Shown here in pieces: positions 1 through 6,415 of a stretch of DNA of 6,417 nt. Where the stretch lies: NCBI GenBank assembly GCA_026987255.1, contig JALSNA010000494.1, forward strand, positions 1-6,417, in the 5' to 3' direction. The notes beneath the pieces were generated by a model that did no database searches, was not told the origin of the DNA, and was given only the letters and a program-made list of their open reading frames with translations. The translations under genes and the position numbers were made by a program. Every line of letters starts with the position of its first letter. The stretch's first letter is position 1. Source of the DNA: Hyphomicrobiales bacterium (GTDB lineage Bacteria > Pseudomonadota > Alphaproteobacteria > Rhizobiales > Aestuariivirgaceae).

Positions 1-1182
1 TCATTTGAATGTCTTCCTCGGATCGAAGGCATCGCGCACCGCCTCGCCGATGAAGACCAGCAGCGAGAGCATGAAGGAGACGATGAAAAAGCCGGTCAGG
101 CCCAGCCAGGGGGCCTGCAGGTTCATCTTGCCCTGCTTGAGCAGCTCGCCCAGCGAAGGCGAGCCGGGCGGCAGGCCGAAGCCCAGGAAGTCCAGCGCCG
201 TCAGGGTGGTGATGGAGCCCGACAGGATGAAGGGCATGAAGGTCAATGTGGCGACCATGGCGTTGGGCAGGATGTGACGGAACATGATCTTGCCATCGCT
301 CAGCCCCAGGGCCCGGGCGGCGCGCACATATTCGAAGTTGCGTCCGCGCAGGAACTCGGCGCGCACCACGCCCACCAGCGCCGTCCAGGAGAACATCAGC
401 ATGAGCACCAGCAGCATCCAGAAATTGGGCGTGAAGAACACCGAGATGATGATGATGAGATAAAGGGTGGGGATGGAGGTCCAGATCTCGATGAAGCGCT
501 GAAAGAGCAGATCGAGCACGCCGCCCTTGTAGCCTTGCACGGCCCCGGCGGCCACCCCGGCGATGGAGGACAAGACGGTGAGCAAAAGGCCGAAGATCAC
601 CGAAATGCGAAACCCGTAGATGAGCCGGGCGATGACATCGCGGCCATGATCGTCGGTGCCCAGCCAGTTGAGATTGCCGGCCACGCAATCGGGATCGTTC
701 ACTCCCTTGGGATACTTCCGGCAGGCCTCCTCCCAGCTCATCAGGAAGGCCGGCTTGCTGGGCAGGGGATAGGGCACCTCGTTGTTCACGGTGTCATAGG
801 AATAGCGGATGGGCGGCCAGATCATCCAGCCGTGCTTGCGGATTTCCTCCTGGATGAAGGGATCGCGAAAATCGGTGCGGGCCAGAAAGCCGCCGAACTT
901 GGATTCGGGATATTCGGCAAAGACCGGAAAGAGGATTTCGCCCTTGTAGGAGGCCACCAGGGGGCGGTCATTGGCGAGAAACTCGGCAAAGAGCGACAGG
1001 ACGAACAGGGCGAGAAAAATCCACAGTGACCAGAAACCGCGCTTGTTGGCGCGAAAGATCGCCAGCCGGCGGCGGTTGATGGCCGACAGCCAGCCGCGCG
1101 CGCTCACCGCCTCGGGCACCGGCACCCCGGCGGCGGCCGCCTCGCGGGCAATCTCGCGAATGTCTGCGCCGTCCTCGTTCAT
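1..1182 (-). CDS. yejE: Peptide ABC transporter permease YejE
   Basis: Second inner-membrane permease of the importer (BPD_transp_1, DppC/OppC side), 393 aa and complete, with its TGA on bases 1-3. A cytoplasmic N-terminal tail of about 48 residues precedes the first membrane segment (about 50-70), which includes RGFWSLWIFLALF. A large periplasmic loop follows, then the NWLGTDDHGRDVIARLIYG block (172-190) that opens the permease domain. The ATPase-docking EAA loop is at 285-309 (AARALGLSDGKIMFRHILPN), and LDFLGFGLPPGSPSLGELL (330-348) and FIGEAVRDAFDP (377-388) are close to E. coli YejE as I recall it. The loop carries an insertion at about residues 144-170 with Cys154 and Cys166. I start at the ATG (1180-1182) because GGGAG lies 8 nt upstream. 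The GTG at 1186-1188, overlapping the yejB stop, is the alternative and would add two residues. The ATPase gene yejF should come next, beyond the window. Confidence 0.95.
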   Translation of the reverse strand: MNEDGADIREIAREAAAAGVPVPEAVSARGWLSAINRRRLAIFRANKRGFWSLWIFLALFVLSLFAEFLANDRPLVASYKGEILFPVFAEYPESKFGGFLARTDFRDPFIQEEIRKHGWMIWPPIRYSYDTVNNEVPYPLPSKPAFLMSWEEACRKYPKGVNDPDCVAGNLNWLGTDDHGRDVIARLIYGFRISVIFGLLLTVLSSIAGVAAGAVQGYKGGVLDLLFQRFIEIWTSIPTLYLIIIISVFFTPNFWMLLVLMLMFSWTALVGVVRAEFLRGRNFEYVRAARALGLSDGKIMFRHILPNAMVATLTFMPFILSGSITTLTALDFLGFGLPPGSPSLGELLKQGKMNLQAPWLGLTGFFIVSFMLSLLVFIGEAVRDAFDPRKTFK

Positions 1183-1184
1183 CC

Positions 1185-2300
1185 TCACAGCTCCCGCTTT
1201 TCAAAATCGATGCGCGGATCGATCCAGGTGTAGACCAGATCGGTGATGAGATTGGTCAGAAGGCCCATGAGGGAGAAGATATACAAGGTGGCGAAAACCA
1301 CCGGATAATCGCGGTCGATGGCCGACTTGAAACCCAAAAGCCCCAGCCCGTCGAGCGAGAAGATCTGCTCGATGAGCAAGGAGCCGGTGAAGAAGGCGGA
1401 AATGAAGGCGCCGGGAAAGCCGGCGATGACGATCAGCATGGCATTGCGGAACACGTGACCATAGAGCACCCGGCGCTCGCTGAGCCCCTTGGCGCGGGCG
1501 GTGATGACATATTGCTTCTTGATTTCGTCGAGGAAGGAGTTCTTGGTCAGCAAGGTCATGGTGGCGAAAGACGAGATGGCCAGGGCGGTCAGCGGCAGCA
1601 CCAGGTGCCAGGCATAATCGGCGATCTTGCCCCAGAAGCTGAGCTGGTCGAAATTGTCCGAAACCAGCTTCTGCATGGGAAAGATGTCCCAAAAGCTGCC
1701 ACCGGCGAAGAGCACCACCAGCAGGATGGCGAAGAGAAAGGAAGGAATGGCATAGCCTATGATGATGACGGCCGATGTCCAGATGTCGAATTTCGAGCCG
1801 TCGCGCACCGCCTTGGCGATTCCCAGCGGGATGGAAACGCCATAGGATATGAAGGTCAGCCACAGGCCTAAGGAGGCGGAGACCGGCAGGGCGTCCTTGA
1901 TGAGCTCCAGCACCGGGCGGTCGCGGAAATAGCTGTTGCCGAAATCGAAGACGGCATAATTCTTCAGCATCTTCCAGAAGCGCACATAGGCGGGCTGATC
2001 GAAGCCGAACTGTTTTTCCAGCTGCTTGATGAACTCCGGATCGAGCCCCTGGGCGCCGCGATACTTGAAGCCGCCGGAGGCCGCATCGCCTGCCGCATCC
2101 GCCGCTCCGGCCGCGCCCACCTCGCCGCCACCGCCGCCGCCGATGCGGGCGGTGGCCGAGACATCGGTGCCCTGCAGCTTGGCCAGCACCCGCTCCACCG
2201 GGCCGCCGGGCAGAAACTGGATGACGGCGAAATTGATCAGCATGATGCCCACCAGCGTGGGGATCATCAAGGCCAGACGCTTGAGGATATAGGTTCCCAT
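1185..2300 (-). CDS. yejB: Peptide ABC transporter permease YejB
   Basis: Inner-membrane permease of the binding-protein-dependent family (BPD_transp_1, DppB/OppB side), 371 aa against about 364 in E. coli YejB. The start MGTYILKRLALMIPTLVG matches the E. coli opening as I remember it, which fixes the ATG despite a weak ribosome site. A first membrane segment spans about residues 8-30. A periplasmic region follows, with LDPEFIKQLEKQFGFDQPAY (87-105). Further likely membrane segments lie near 140-160, 175-198, 230-250, 285-306 and 335-357. The EAA loop that docks the ATPase is at 264-288 (TARAKGLSERRVLYGHVFRN). The C-terminus DPRIDFEKREL is typical of the family. A Gly/Ala-rich low-complexity stretch occupies residues 54-77. 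With YejE it should form the peptide channel. Its TGA overlaps a possible GTG start of yejE and lies 2 nt from the preferred ATG. Confidence 0.95.
   Translation of the reverse strand: MGTYILKRLALMIPTLVGIMLINFAVIQFLPGGPVERVLAKLQGTDVSATARIGGGGGGEVGAAGAADAAGDAASGGFKYRGAQGLDPEFIKQLEKQFGFDQPAYVRFWKMLKNYAVFDFGNSYFRDRPVLELIKDALPVSASLGLWLTFISYGVSIPLGIAKAVRDGSKFDIWTSAVIIIGYAIPSFLFAILLVVLFAGGSFWDIFPMQKLVSDNFDQLSFWGKIADYAWHLVLPLTALAISSFATMTLLTKNSFLDEIKKQYVITARAKGLSERRVLYGHVFRNAMLIVIAGFPGAFISAFFTGSLLIEQIFSLDGLGLLGFKSAIDRDYPVVFATLYIFSLMGLLTNLITDLVYTWIDPRIDFEKREL
1191..1195 (-). promoter_or_regulatory. Ribosome binding site GGGAG for yejE
   Basis: GGGAG on the minus strand is 8 nt before the ATG at 1180-1182 but only 2 nt before the GTG at 1186-1188. 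The spacing matches the two binding-protein genes and so favours the ATG. The site lies in the last codons of yejB, consistent with coupled translation of the two permeases. Confidence 0.6.
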
Positions 2301-2373
2301 GGCATCCCGATGCGCCCCGGCGGGGCATGAATGATTCGTTGCATTGGCAATAGCATATTCAAGGGCAGGCAGG
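2301..2373 (-). other. Spacer between yejA and yejB with a GC-rich hairpin
   Basis: This 73-nt gap is the only real spacer in the operon; the other junctions overlap or nearly touch. It holds an inverted repeat at 2310-2328: ATG plus CCCC (2310-2312 and 2315-2318) pairs with GGGG plus CAT (2322-2328), with a GGC loop on the + strand and a 2-nt bulge. No T-run follows it on the minus strand, so it is not a classical terminator. It ends only 9 nt before the yejB ATG, where I see no strong Shine-Dalgarno sequence. It could limit ribosome access to yejB or protect the 3' end of a processed binding-protein mRNA, keeping binding protein in excess over permease. Both roles are inference. Confidence 0.5.
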
Positions 2374-4191
2374 CTACTTTGCTGCCTTCAGCCGGGCGGC
2401 GCGGGCGGTGTCATACCACCAGGTGTCGAGCACCCCGCGCGCATAGGCGGGCTTGATGGCCGGGCGGGCGAACTTGTCCCACCAGACGATGGTGTGCGAG
2501 GCCTTGTACCAGTGCGGCACCCAGAAGATATGGGCGCGCAAGGCCCTGTCCAGGGCGCGCCCGGCATGGATCAGCTCCTGGCGGCTTCTTGCGGCGATGA
2601 GCGCATCGATGAGCCCATCCACCGCTTCGCTCTTCAGCCCGGCGATGTTGTAGCTGCCCGCCATGTCCGCGGCGCGGGCCCCGAAATGGGCCCGCAGGCC
2701 CGCCCCCGGCGTGATGGGAAAGACGAATCGCTGGGTGGTCATGTCGAAATCGAAGGACTTCAGGCGGCGCTGATACTGGGCCGAATCCACCAGCCGCATG
2801 GAGGCCTGCACGCCGAGCAGCTTCAGGTTGCGCACATAGGGCGCGATGACGCGCTCGAAGGCGGGCGAATACATGAGGAATTCCACCTTGAAGATCTCGC
2901 CCTTCGCATTGGTCAGCCACTTGCCGCGGCGCTTCCACCCGGCCGCCGCCAGCAGATCGTGGGCCTTGCGCAACAGCCGTCTGTCCTGCCCCGAGCCATC
3001 GGAAACCGGCGGCCGCCACACCGGGCCGAAGGCGGCCGCGGGCAGCTTGCCGCGCCACGGCGCGAGCAGTTTCAGCTCCTCCGGGGCAGGCCGTCCGGTG
3101 GCCTTCAGGGGCGAGTTCTCGAACACCGATTCGGTGCGCTTGTAAAGGTGATAGAAGAGATTGGCGTTGGCCCATTGAAAGTCATAGGCCAGATTGAAGG
3201 CCTCGCGGGTGCGCGGATCGGCGAATTTTTTCCTGCGCAGGTTGAAGAAGAAACCCTGCGCGCCGGAGGGGCGGCCATCGGGCAGCACGCCCTTGATCAG
3301 GCGCCCCTCATGCACCGCCGGGATGTCATAGGCCCTGGCCCAGTCACGCGAGGTGAATTCCTCGCGCAGGTCGATGTCCCCGGCCTTGAGCGCTTCCAGC
3401 TCGGTGATGCGCTCGCGGTAATAGACGAACTTGATCTCGCCGAAATTCCACCTGCCGCGATTCACCGCCAGGTCCTTGCCCCAGTAGTCCTTGCGCCGCT
3501 CGTAGGTGATGAAGCTGCCCTGCCTGAAGGCGCCGATGCGATAGGGCCCGGAGCCGGGCGGGGCCTTCAGGCTGGCGCGGGTAAAATCGTGCCTGTCGTA
3601 CCAGGCCTTGGGCAGCACCGGCAAAAGCCCCACGATGCGCGGCAGATCGCGCACATTGGGCCCGCTGAAATCATAGCGCACCCTGTCCGGCGCCAGCACG
3701 GTGCAGGCGCTCACGTCGCGCAGGGAAACCCGGTAGCTCGGATGCCCCTTGGTCTTGAGCAGGGCAAAGCTGTTGCACACATCCTTGGCGGTGACCGGCG
3801 CGCCATCGGCAAAGCGCGCCTCGCGGCGCAGGGCGAAGGTGACGGATTTGCCATCCCTGGCCACATCGGCCCACCTGGCGATCAGGCCATAGACGGCATC
3901 GGGCTCGTCCCGGGCGCGGGTCATGAGGGAATCGAAGAGCATGTCCAGCCCATCGGCCGGATCGCCCTTGAGGATGAAGGGATTGAGCGAATCGAAGCTG
4001 GTCAGCCCCGATGTTCCCACCGTGACCATGCGCCCGCCCTTGGGGGCATCGGGGTTGACATAATCGAAATGGGCAAAGCCGGGCGGATATTTCAGATCGC
4101 CAAATGCCGAAAGCCCGTGCCGCGGTTCGGCCCGCGCTCCACCGGCGAGCGCCACGGCCGCCAGGACCATCGCCGCAAGGGCGCGCCTCAT
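2374..4191 (-). CDS. yejA: YejA-like periplasmic peptide-binding protein (second paralog)
   Basis: Second family-5 solute-binding protein, 605 aa, paralogous to the gene before it. It has an ordinary Sec signal peptide: MRR, a hydrophobic core at residues 4-16, and likely cleavage ARA|E after residue 21. Conserved family blocks are HGLSAFGDLKY (25-35), HFDYVNPDAPKGGR (41-54), KDYWGKDLAVNRGRWNF (234-250), FADPRTREAFNLAYDFQWAN (323-342) and the C-terminal VLDTWWYDTARAARL (587-601). The NRGRWNF block and the DTWWYD ending look closer to E. coli YejA as I remember it than the first paralog does, so I assign yejA here. Other blocks of the first paralog also resemble E. coli, so an alignment should settle it. 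Cys139 and Cys163 are its only cysteines and might form a disulfide. The ATG overlaps the previous stop (ATGA) and has GAGGAG 8 nt upstream, so translation is probably coupled. It should supply peptides to YejB-YejE. Confidence 0.92.
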   Translation of the reverse strand: MRRALAAMVLAAVALAGGARAEPRHGLSAFGDLKYPPGFAHFDYVNPDAPKGGRMVTVGTSGLTSFDSLNPFILKGDPADGLDMLFDSLMTRARDEPDAVYGLIARWADVARDGKSVTFALRREARFADGAPVTAKDVCNSFALLKTKGHPSYRVSLRDVSACTVLAPDRVRYDFSGPNVRDLPRIVGLLPVLPKAWYDRHDFTRASLKAPPGSGPYRIGAFRQGSFITYERRKDYWGKDLAVNRGRWNFGEIKFVYYRERITELEALKAGDIDLREEFTSRDWARAYDIPAVHEGRLIKGVLPDGRPSGAQGFFFNLRRKKFADPRTREAFNLAYDFQWANANLFYHLYKRTESVFENSPLKATGRPAPEELKLLAPWRGKLPAAAFGPVWRPPVSDGSGQDRRLLRKAHDLLAAAGWKRRGKWLTNAKGEIFKVEFLMYSPAFERVIAPYVRNLKLLGVQASMRLVDSAQYQRRLKSFDFDMTTQRFVFPITPGAGLRAHFGARAADMAGSYNIAGLKSEAVDGLIDALIAARSRQELIHAGRALDRALRAHIFWVPHWYKASHTIVWWDKFARPAIKPAYARGVLDTWWYDTARAARLKAAK

Positions 4192-6059
4192 CCCTTGTTC
4201 TCCTCAAGGCGCGCCGCCTTTTGTTCGTCGAACCACCAGATGTCCGGGAAGCCGACGGAGAAATCCGGGATCTTCGCCGGTTTGCCGAACTTGTTCCAGC
4301 GCGCCGTGCGCTCATAGGTGATGTGCCACATGGGCACCACGTAATGGTTCCACAGCAGCACCCGGTCCAGGGCGCGGGTGGCGGCCACCAGGGATGCGCG
4401 ATCCTTTGCGAAGATGATCTTGCCGATCAGGGCATCCACCGCCGGGTTCCTGATGCCGGCGTAATTGCGCGAGCCGGGCCTGCCGGCGGCCGCCGAGCCC
4501 CAGTAGTTGCGCTGTTCGTTGCCCGGCGAGAGGGATTGCCCCCAGCTTGCCACGATGATGTCGAAATCGAAGCTCTTCACCCGCCGCTCGTATTGGGCCG
4601 AGTCCACCGTGCGCACCTTGGCCTGCACGCCGATGCGCCGCAGGGCGCGGATATAGGGCAGGACGATGCGCTCGAAGGCCGGGGAGACAAGCAGGAACTC
4701 CACCTTGAGCGGCTCGCCCCTGGCATTGCGCAGCACGCCCTTGTCGTCCAGCTTCCAGCCCGCCGCCATGAGCAGCTTCAGGGCCTTGCGCAGGTTGTTG
4801 CGGGTATCGCGCGGCGTCTTGTTGACCGGGTTCTTGTATTCCTTGCTGAAGACCTCCGGCGGCACCTTGTCCTTCAATTCCCGCAAAAGCTCCAGCTCGC
4901 GCCCCTTGGGCAGGCCGGTGGCGGCCAGCTCGGAATTGGAGAAATAGCTGTTGGTGCGGGTATACTGGCCATAGAAGAGATTGGCGTTGGCCCATTCGAA
5001 GTCATAGGCATAGTTGAAGGCCTCGCGGGTGCGCGGATCGGCAAATTTCGCCCTGCGCAGGTTGAAGACGAAGGCCTGCATGCCGCGCGAGTTCTTCAGC
5101 TTGAACTTCTCCAGGACGACATCGCCGCGCTTGACGGCCGGAAAATTGTAGGCCGTGGCCCAGACCTTGGAGTTGTTCTCGTCGCGCCAGTCATAGCGCC
5201 CGGCCTTGAAGGCCTCCATGGCCACCGTGTCGTCGCGGAAGTAGATGACCTCGATTTCGTCGAAATTGTCGTGGCCCACGTTGACCGGCAGATCCTTGGC
5301 CCAATAGTCCTTCACCCGCTCCAGGGTGACCGATTCACCGGACTTGAAGGCCTTGATGCGATAGGCCGAGGAGCCCAGCGGCGCTTCCTGCAGGGCGTTG
5401 AGCAGGGAACGGGCCCGCCCGCGGCCATCCTTGCCCGTCCACCAGTGGCGCGGCAGAACGGGCATCTGGCCGGTGATCTGCGGCAGCTCGCGGTTGCCGG
5501 TGGCCGAAAAGACGAAGCGCACCTCGCGCTGTGCGGTCTGCTCGATCTTGCTGATGTTGTTGTAATAGAAATTGTAGAAGGGATGGGCCTTCTTCAGGTT
5601 CTCCATCGACCAGATGATGTCCTGCGGGGTGATGGGCGTTCCATCATGAAACCGCGCCCCTGCGCGCAGCCGGTAGGTCACATGGGCAAAATCCTCCGGG
5701 TAGGAGAGGCTCTCGGCGATCAGGCCGTATTCGGAACCCGGCTCGTCCAGCGCCGGCTTGATGAGCTTGTCGTATATGGAGCCCACGATGCCCGCCGCCT
5801 CGCCCTTGTAGGTATAGGGATTGAGGCTGTCGAAGGAGCCGATGGCGAAAAGACGCACCCGCCCGCCCTTGGGCGCATCGGGCCTGACGTAATCGAAATG
5901 GGAAAAATCCGGGCCATATTTCAGATCGCCAAAGAGCGACAGGCCATGCCGCCAGCGCTCCTCCCCGGCGGCTTGGGCCGAGATTCCCACCAGGCGCAAT
6001 CCGAGACCGGTTGTCAGGGCGCTGAGGCCTTGCAGGACATGGCGGCGGGAAAGGGGCAT
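4188..6059 (-). CDS. YejA-family peptide-binding protein, Tat-type signal peptide (first paralog)
   Basis: Periplasmic solute-binding protein of ABC family 5 (SBP_bac_5, YejA/oligopeptide type), 623 aa, close to the roughly 600 aa of E. coli YejA. It should bind peptides or peptide-like ligands and deliver them to YejB-YejE. The N-terminus has the twin-arginine motif SRRHVLQ (residues 4-10), a hydrophobic stretch to about 27 and a likely cleavage site AQA|A after residue 30, so folded export by Tat is predicted. Family landmarks include HGLSLFGDLKY (39-49), HFDYVRPDAPKGGR (54-67), FADPRTREAFNYAYDFEWAN (339-358) and the C-terminal FPDIWWFDEQKAARL (604-618). I start it at the ATG at 6057-6059 because AGGAG lies 8 nt upstream. 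The in-frame ATG at 6075-6077 would add six residues, but its only purine-rich site is 2 nt away. The stop overlaps the next gene by 4 nt. In Agrobacterium a second binding protein, YepA, serves YejBEF in murein-peptide recycling. This gene might be its counterpart, but I cannot confirm that, so no symbol is given. Confidence 0.92.
   Translation of the reverse strand: MPLSRRHVLQGLSALTTGLGLRLVGISAQAAGEERWRHGLSLFGDLKYGPDFSHFDYVRPDAPKGGRVRLFAIGSFDSLNPYTYKGEAAGIVGSIYDKLIKPALDEPGSEYGLIAESLSYPEDFAHVTYRLRAGARFHDGTPITPQDIIWSMENLKKAHPFYNFYYNNISKIEQTAQREVRFVFSATGNRELPQITGQMPVLPRHWWTGKDGRGRARSLLNALQEAPLGSSAYRIKAFKSGESVTLERVKDYWAKDLPVNVGHDNFDEIEVIYFRDDTVAMEAFKAGRYDWRDENNSKVWATAYNFPAVKRGDVVLEKFKLKNSRGMQAFVFNLRRAKFADPRTREAFNYAYDFEWANANLFYGQYTRTNSYFSNSELAATGLPKGRELELLRELKDKVPPEVFSKEYKNPVNKTPRDTRNNLRKALKLLMAAGWKLDDKGVLRNARGEPLKVEFLLVSPAFERIVLPYIRALRRIGVQAKVRTVDSAQYERRVKSFDFDIIVASWGQSLSPGNEQRNYWGSAAAGRPGSRNYAGIRNPAVDALIGKIIFAKDRASLVAATRALDRVLLWNHYVVPMWHITYERTARWNKFGKPAKIPDFSVGFPDIWWFDEQKAARLEENKG
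4200..4205 (-). promoter_or_regulatory. Ribosome binding site GAGGAG inside the preceding gene
   Basis: GAGGAG on the minus strand lies 8 nt before the yejA ATG at 4189-4191. It sits within the last codons of the upstream binding-protein gene. Together with the ATGA overlap it supports translational coupling and this start codon. Confidence 0.7.
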
Positions 6060-6305
6060 TCGGGTAACTCCTGTCATGATCCTGGTTCAGCTCAAAACCT
6101 ATCAGAAAAGCCTCCCGGCGCAAAAGGGTGCGATGGATTGCTTTTTGTTCATGACGCAACGCATGCCTTTGACATCGCCGCATCATCCTTCCAGCCATGT
6201 CCACGGATCAGTGCCCATCATGACGGGGTTTTTCCGCAATCTTGCCCGGTCCGGAGCCCCGCGGACTTCGGGACATTCCCCCAGCCGGGTTTTGGCCTGC
6301 GCGCT
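6060..6305 (-). promoter_or_regulatory. Non-coding leader upstream of the operon; no clear promoter
   Basis: I see no credible gene in this stretch, which should contain the operon promoter because nothing else lies upstream in the window. On the minus strand I could not find a convincing -35/-10 pair; the weak pair TTGCGC ... TAGGTT just upstream of the first gene is not enough to call. Visible structure includes an inverted repeat GTCCG/CGGAC (6249-6253 and 6262-6266, 8-nt loop) and three copies of TCATGAC: at 6149-6155 and 6218-6224 on the + strand, and at 6073-6079 on the minus strand. The last copy overlaps the alternative upstream ATG. These may be regulatory, but no known factor is recognised. 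Confidence 0.4.
6068..6072 (-). promoter_or_regulatory. Ribosome binding site AGGAG that fixes the first gene's start
   Basis: On the minus strand AGGAG is separated by 8 nt from the ATG at 6057-6059. The same 8-nt spacing recurs before the second binding protein and before the ATG chosen for yejE. This favours the ATG at 6059 over the upstream ATG at 6077. It also places the twin-arginine pair at residues 5-6, where Tat signals usually carry it. Confidence 0.7.
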
Positions 6306-6323
6306 TGACCTGGGGTCAGGACC

Positions 6324-6355
6324 CATAAATTTGCACGGCTACTGCAGGATTTATG
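6324..6355. repeat. Inverted repeat CATAAAT-TGCA / TGCA-ATTTATG
   Basis: CATAAAT (6324-6330) pairs with ATTTATG (6349-6355), and TGCA (6332-6335) with TGCA (6343-6346). The loop is CGGCTAC, with a small 1-by-2 internal loop. That gives 11 base pairs. The AT-rich outer arm stands out from its GC-rich surroundings. Confidence 0.55.
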
Positions 6356-6370
6356 CTGCATATCAGCGTC

Positions 6371-6415
6371 CTTTCGCCCTCGACAATACCTTCAGGTATT
6401 GCCCGCGGACGAAAG
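6371..6415. repeat. Long imperfect inverted repeat CTTTCG ... CAATACCT / AGGTATTG ... CGAAAG
   Basis: The inner arms CAATACCT (6384-6391) and AGGTATTG (6394-6401) match perfectly around a 2-nt centre. The outer arms CTTTCG (6371-6376) and CGAAAG (6410-6415) also match perfectly. The stretch between them pairs in part (CC/GG and CG/CG), giving about 18 base pairs in total. Neither strand has a U-run right after it, so a simple intrinsic terminator is unlikely. The tight centre looks more like a cruciform or a transposon-related palindrome. Confidence 0.6.

Noticed and set aside
1201..2328. 375-codon minus-strand frame starting inside the hairpin upstream of yejB
   Set aside because: It overlaps yejB in another frame, is very rich in Arg, Gly, Ala and His, and has no Shine-Dalgarno site. 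YejB is strongly supported by its sequence.
2344..4317. 657-codon open frame on the + strand
   Set aside because: It is an antisense shadow of the second binding protein, with the same compositional signs and no known domain.
6169..6174. TTGACA as a -35 box on the + strand
   Set aside because: No -10-like hexamer lies 16-18 nt downstream, and the direction is away from the operon.
5644..6204. 186-codon minus-strand frame crossing the start of the first binding protein
   Set aside because: It is an out-of-frame overlap with low-complexity, Arg- and Pro-rich sequence and no good ribosome site.
4104..6308. 734-codon open frame on the + strand
   Set aside because: It lies opposite the first binding protein, whose family motifs and ribosome site are clear. 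The predicted protein is a patchwork rich in Gly, Ala, Arg, His and Gln with no recognisable domain, as expected of an antisense shadow in GC-rich DNA.
6371..6415. Intrinsic terminator
   Set aside because: The stem is long, but no U-run follows on either strand and the centre is only 2 nt.
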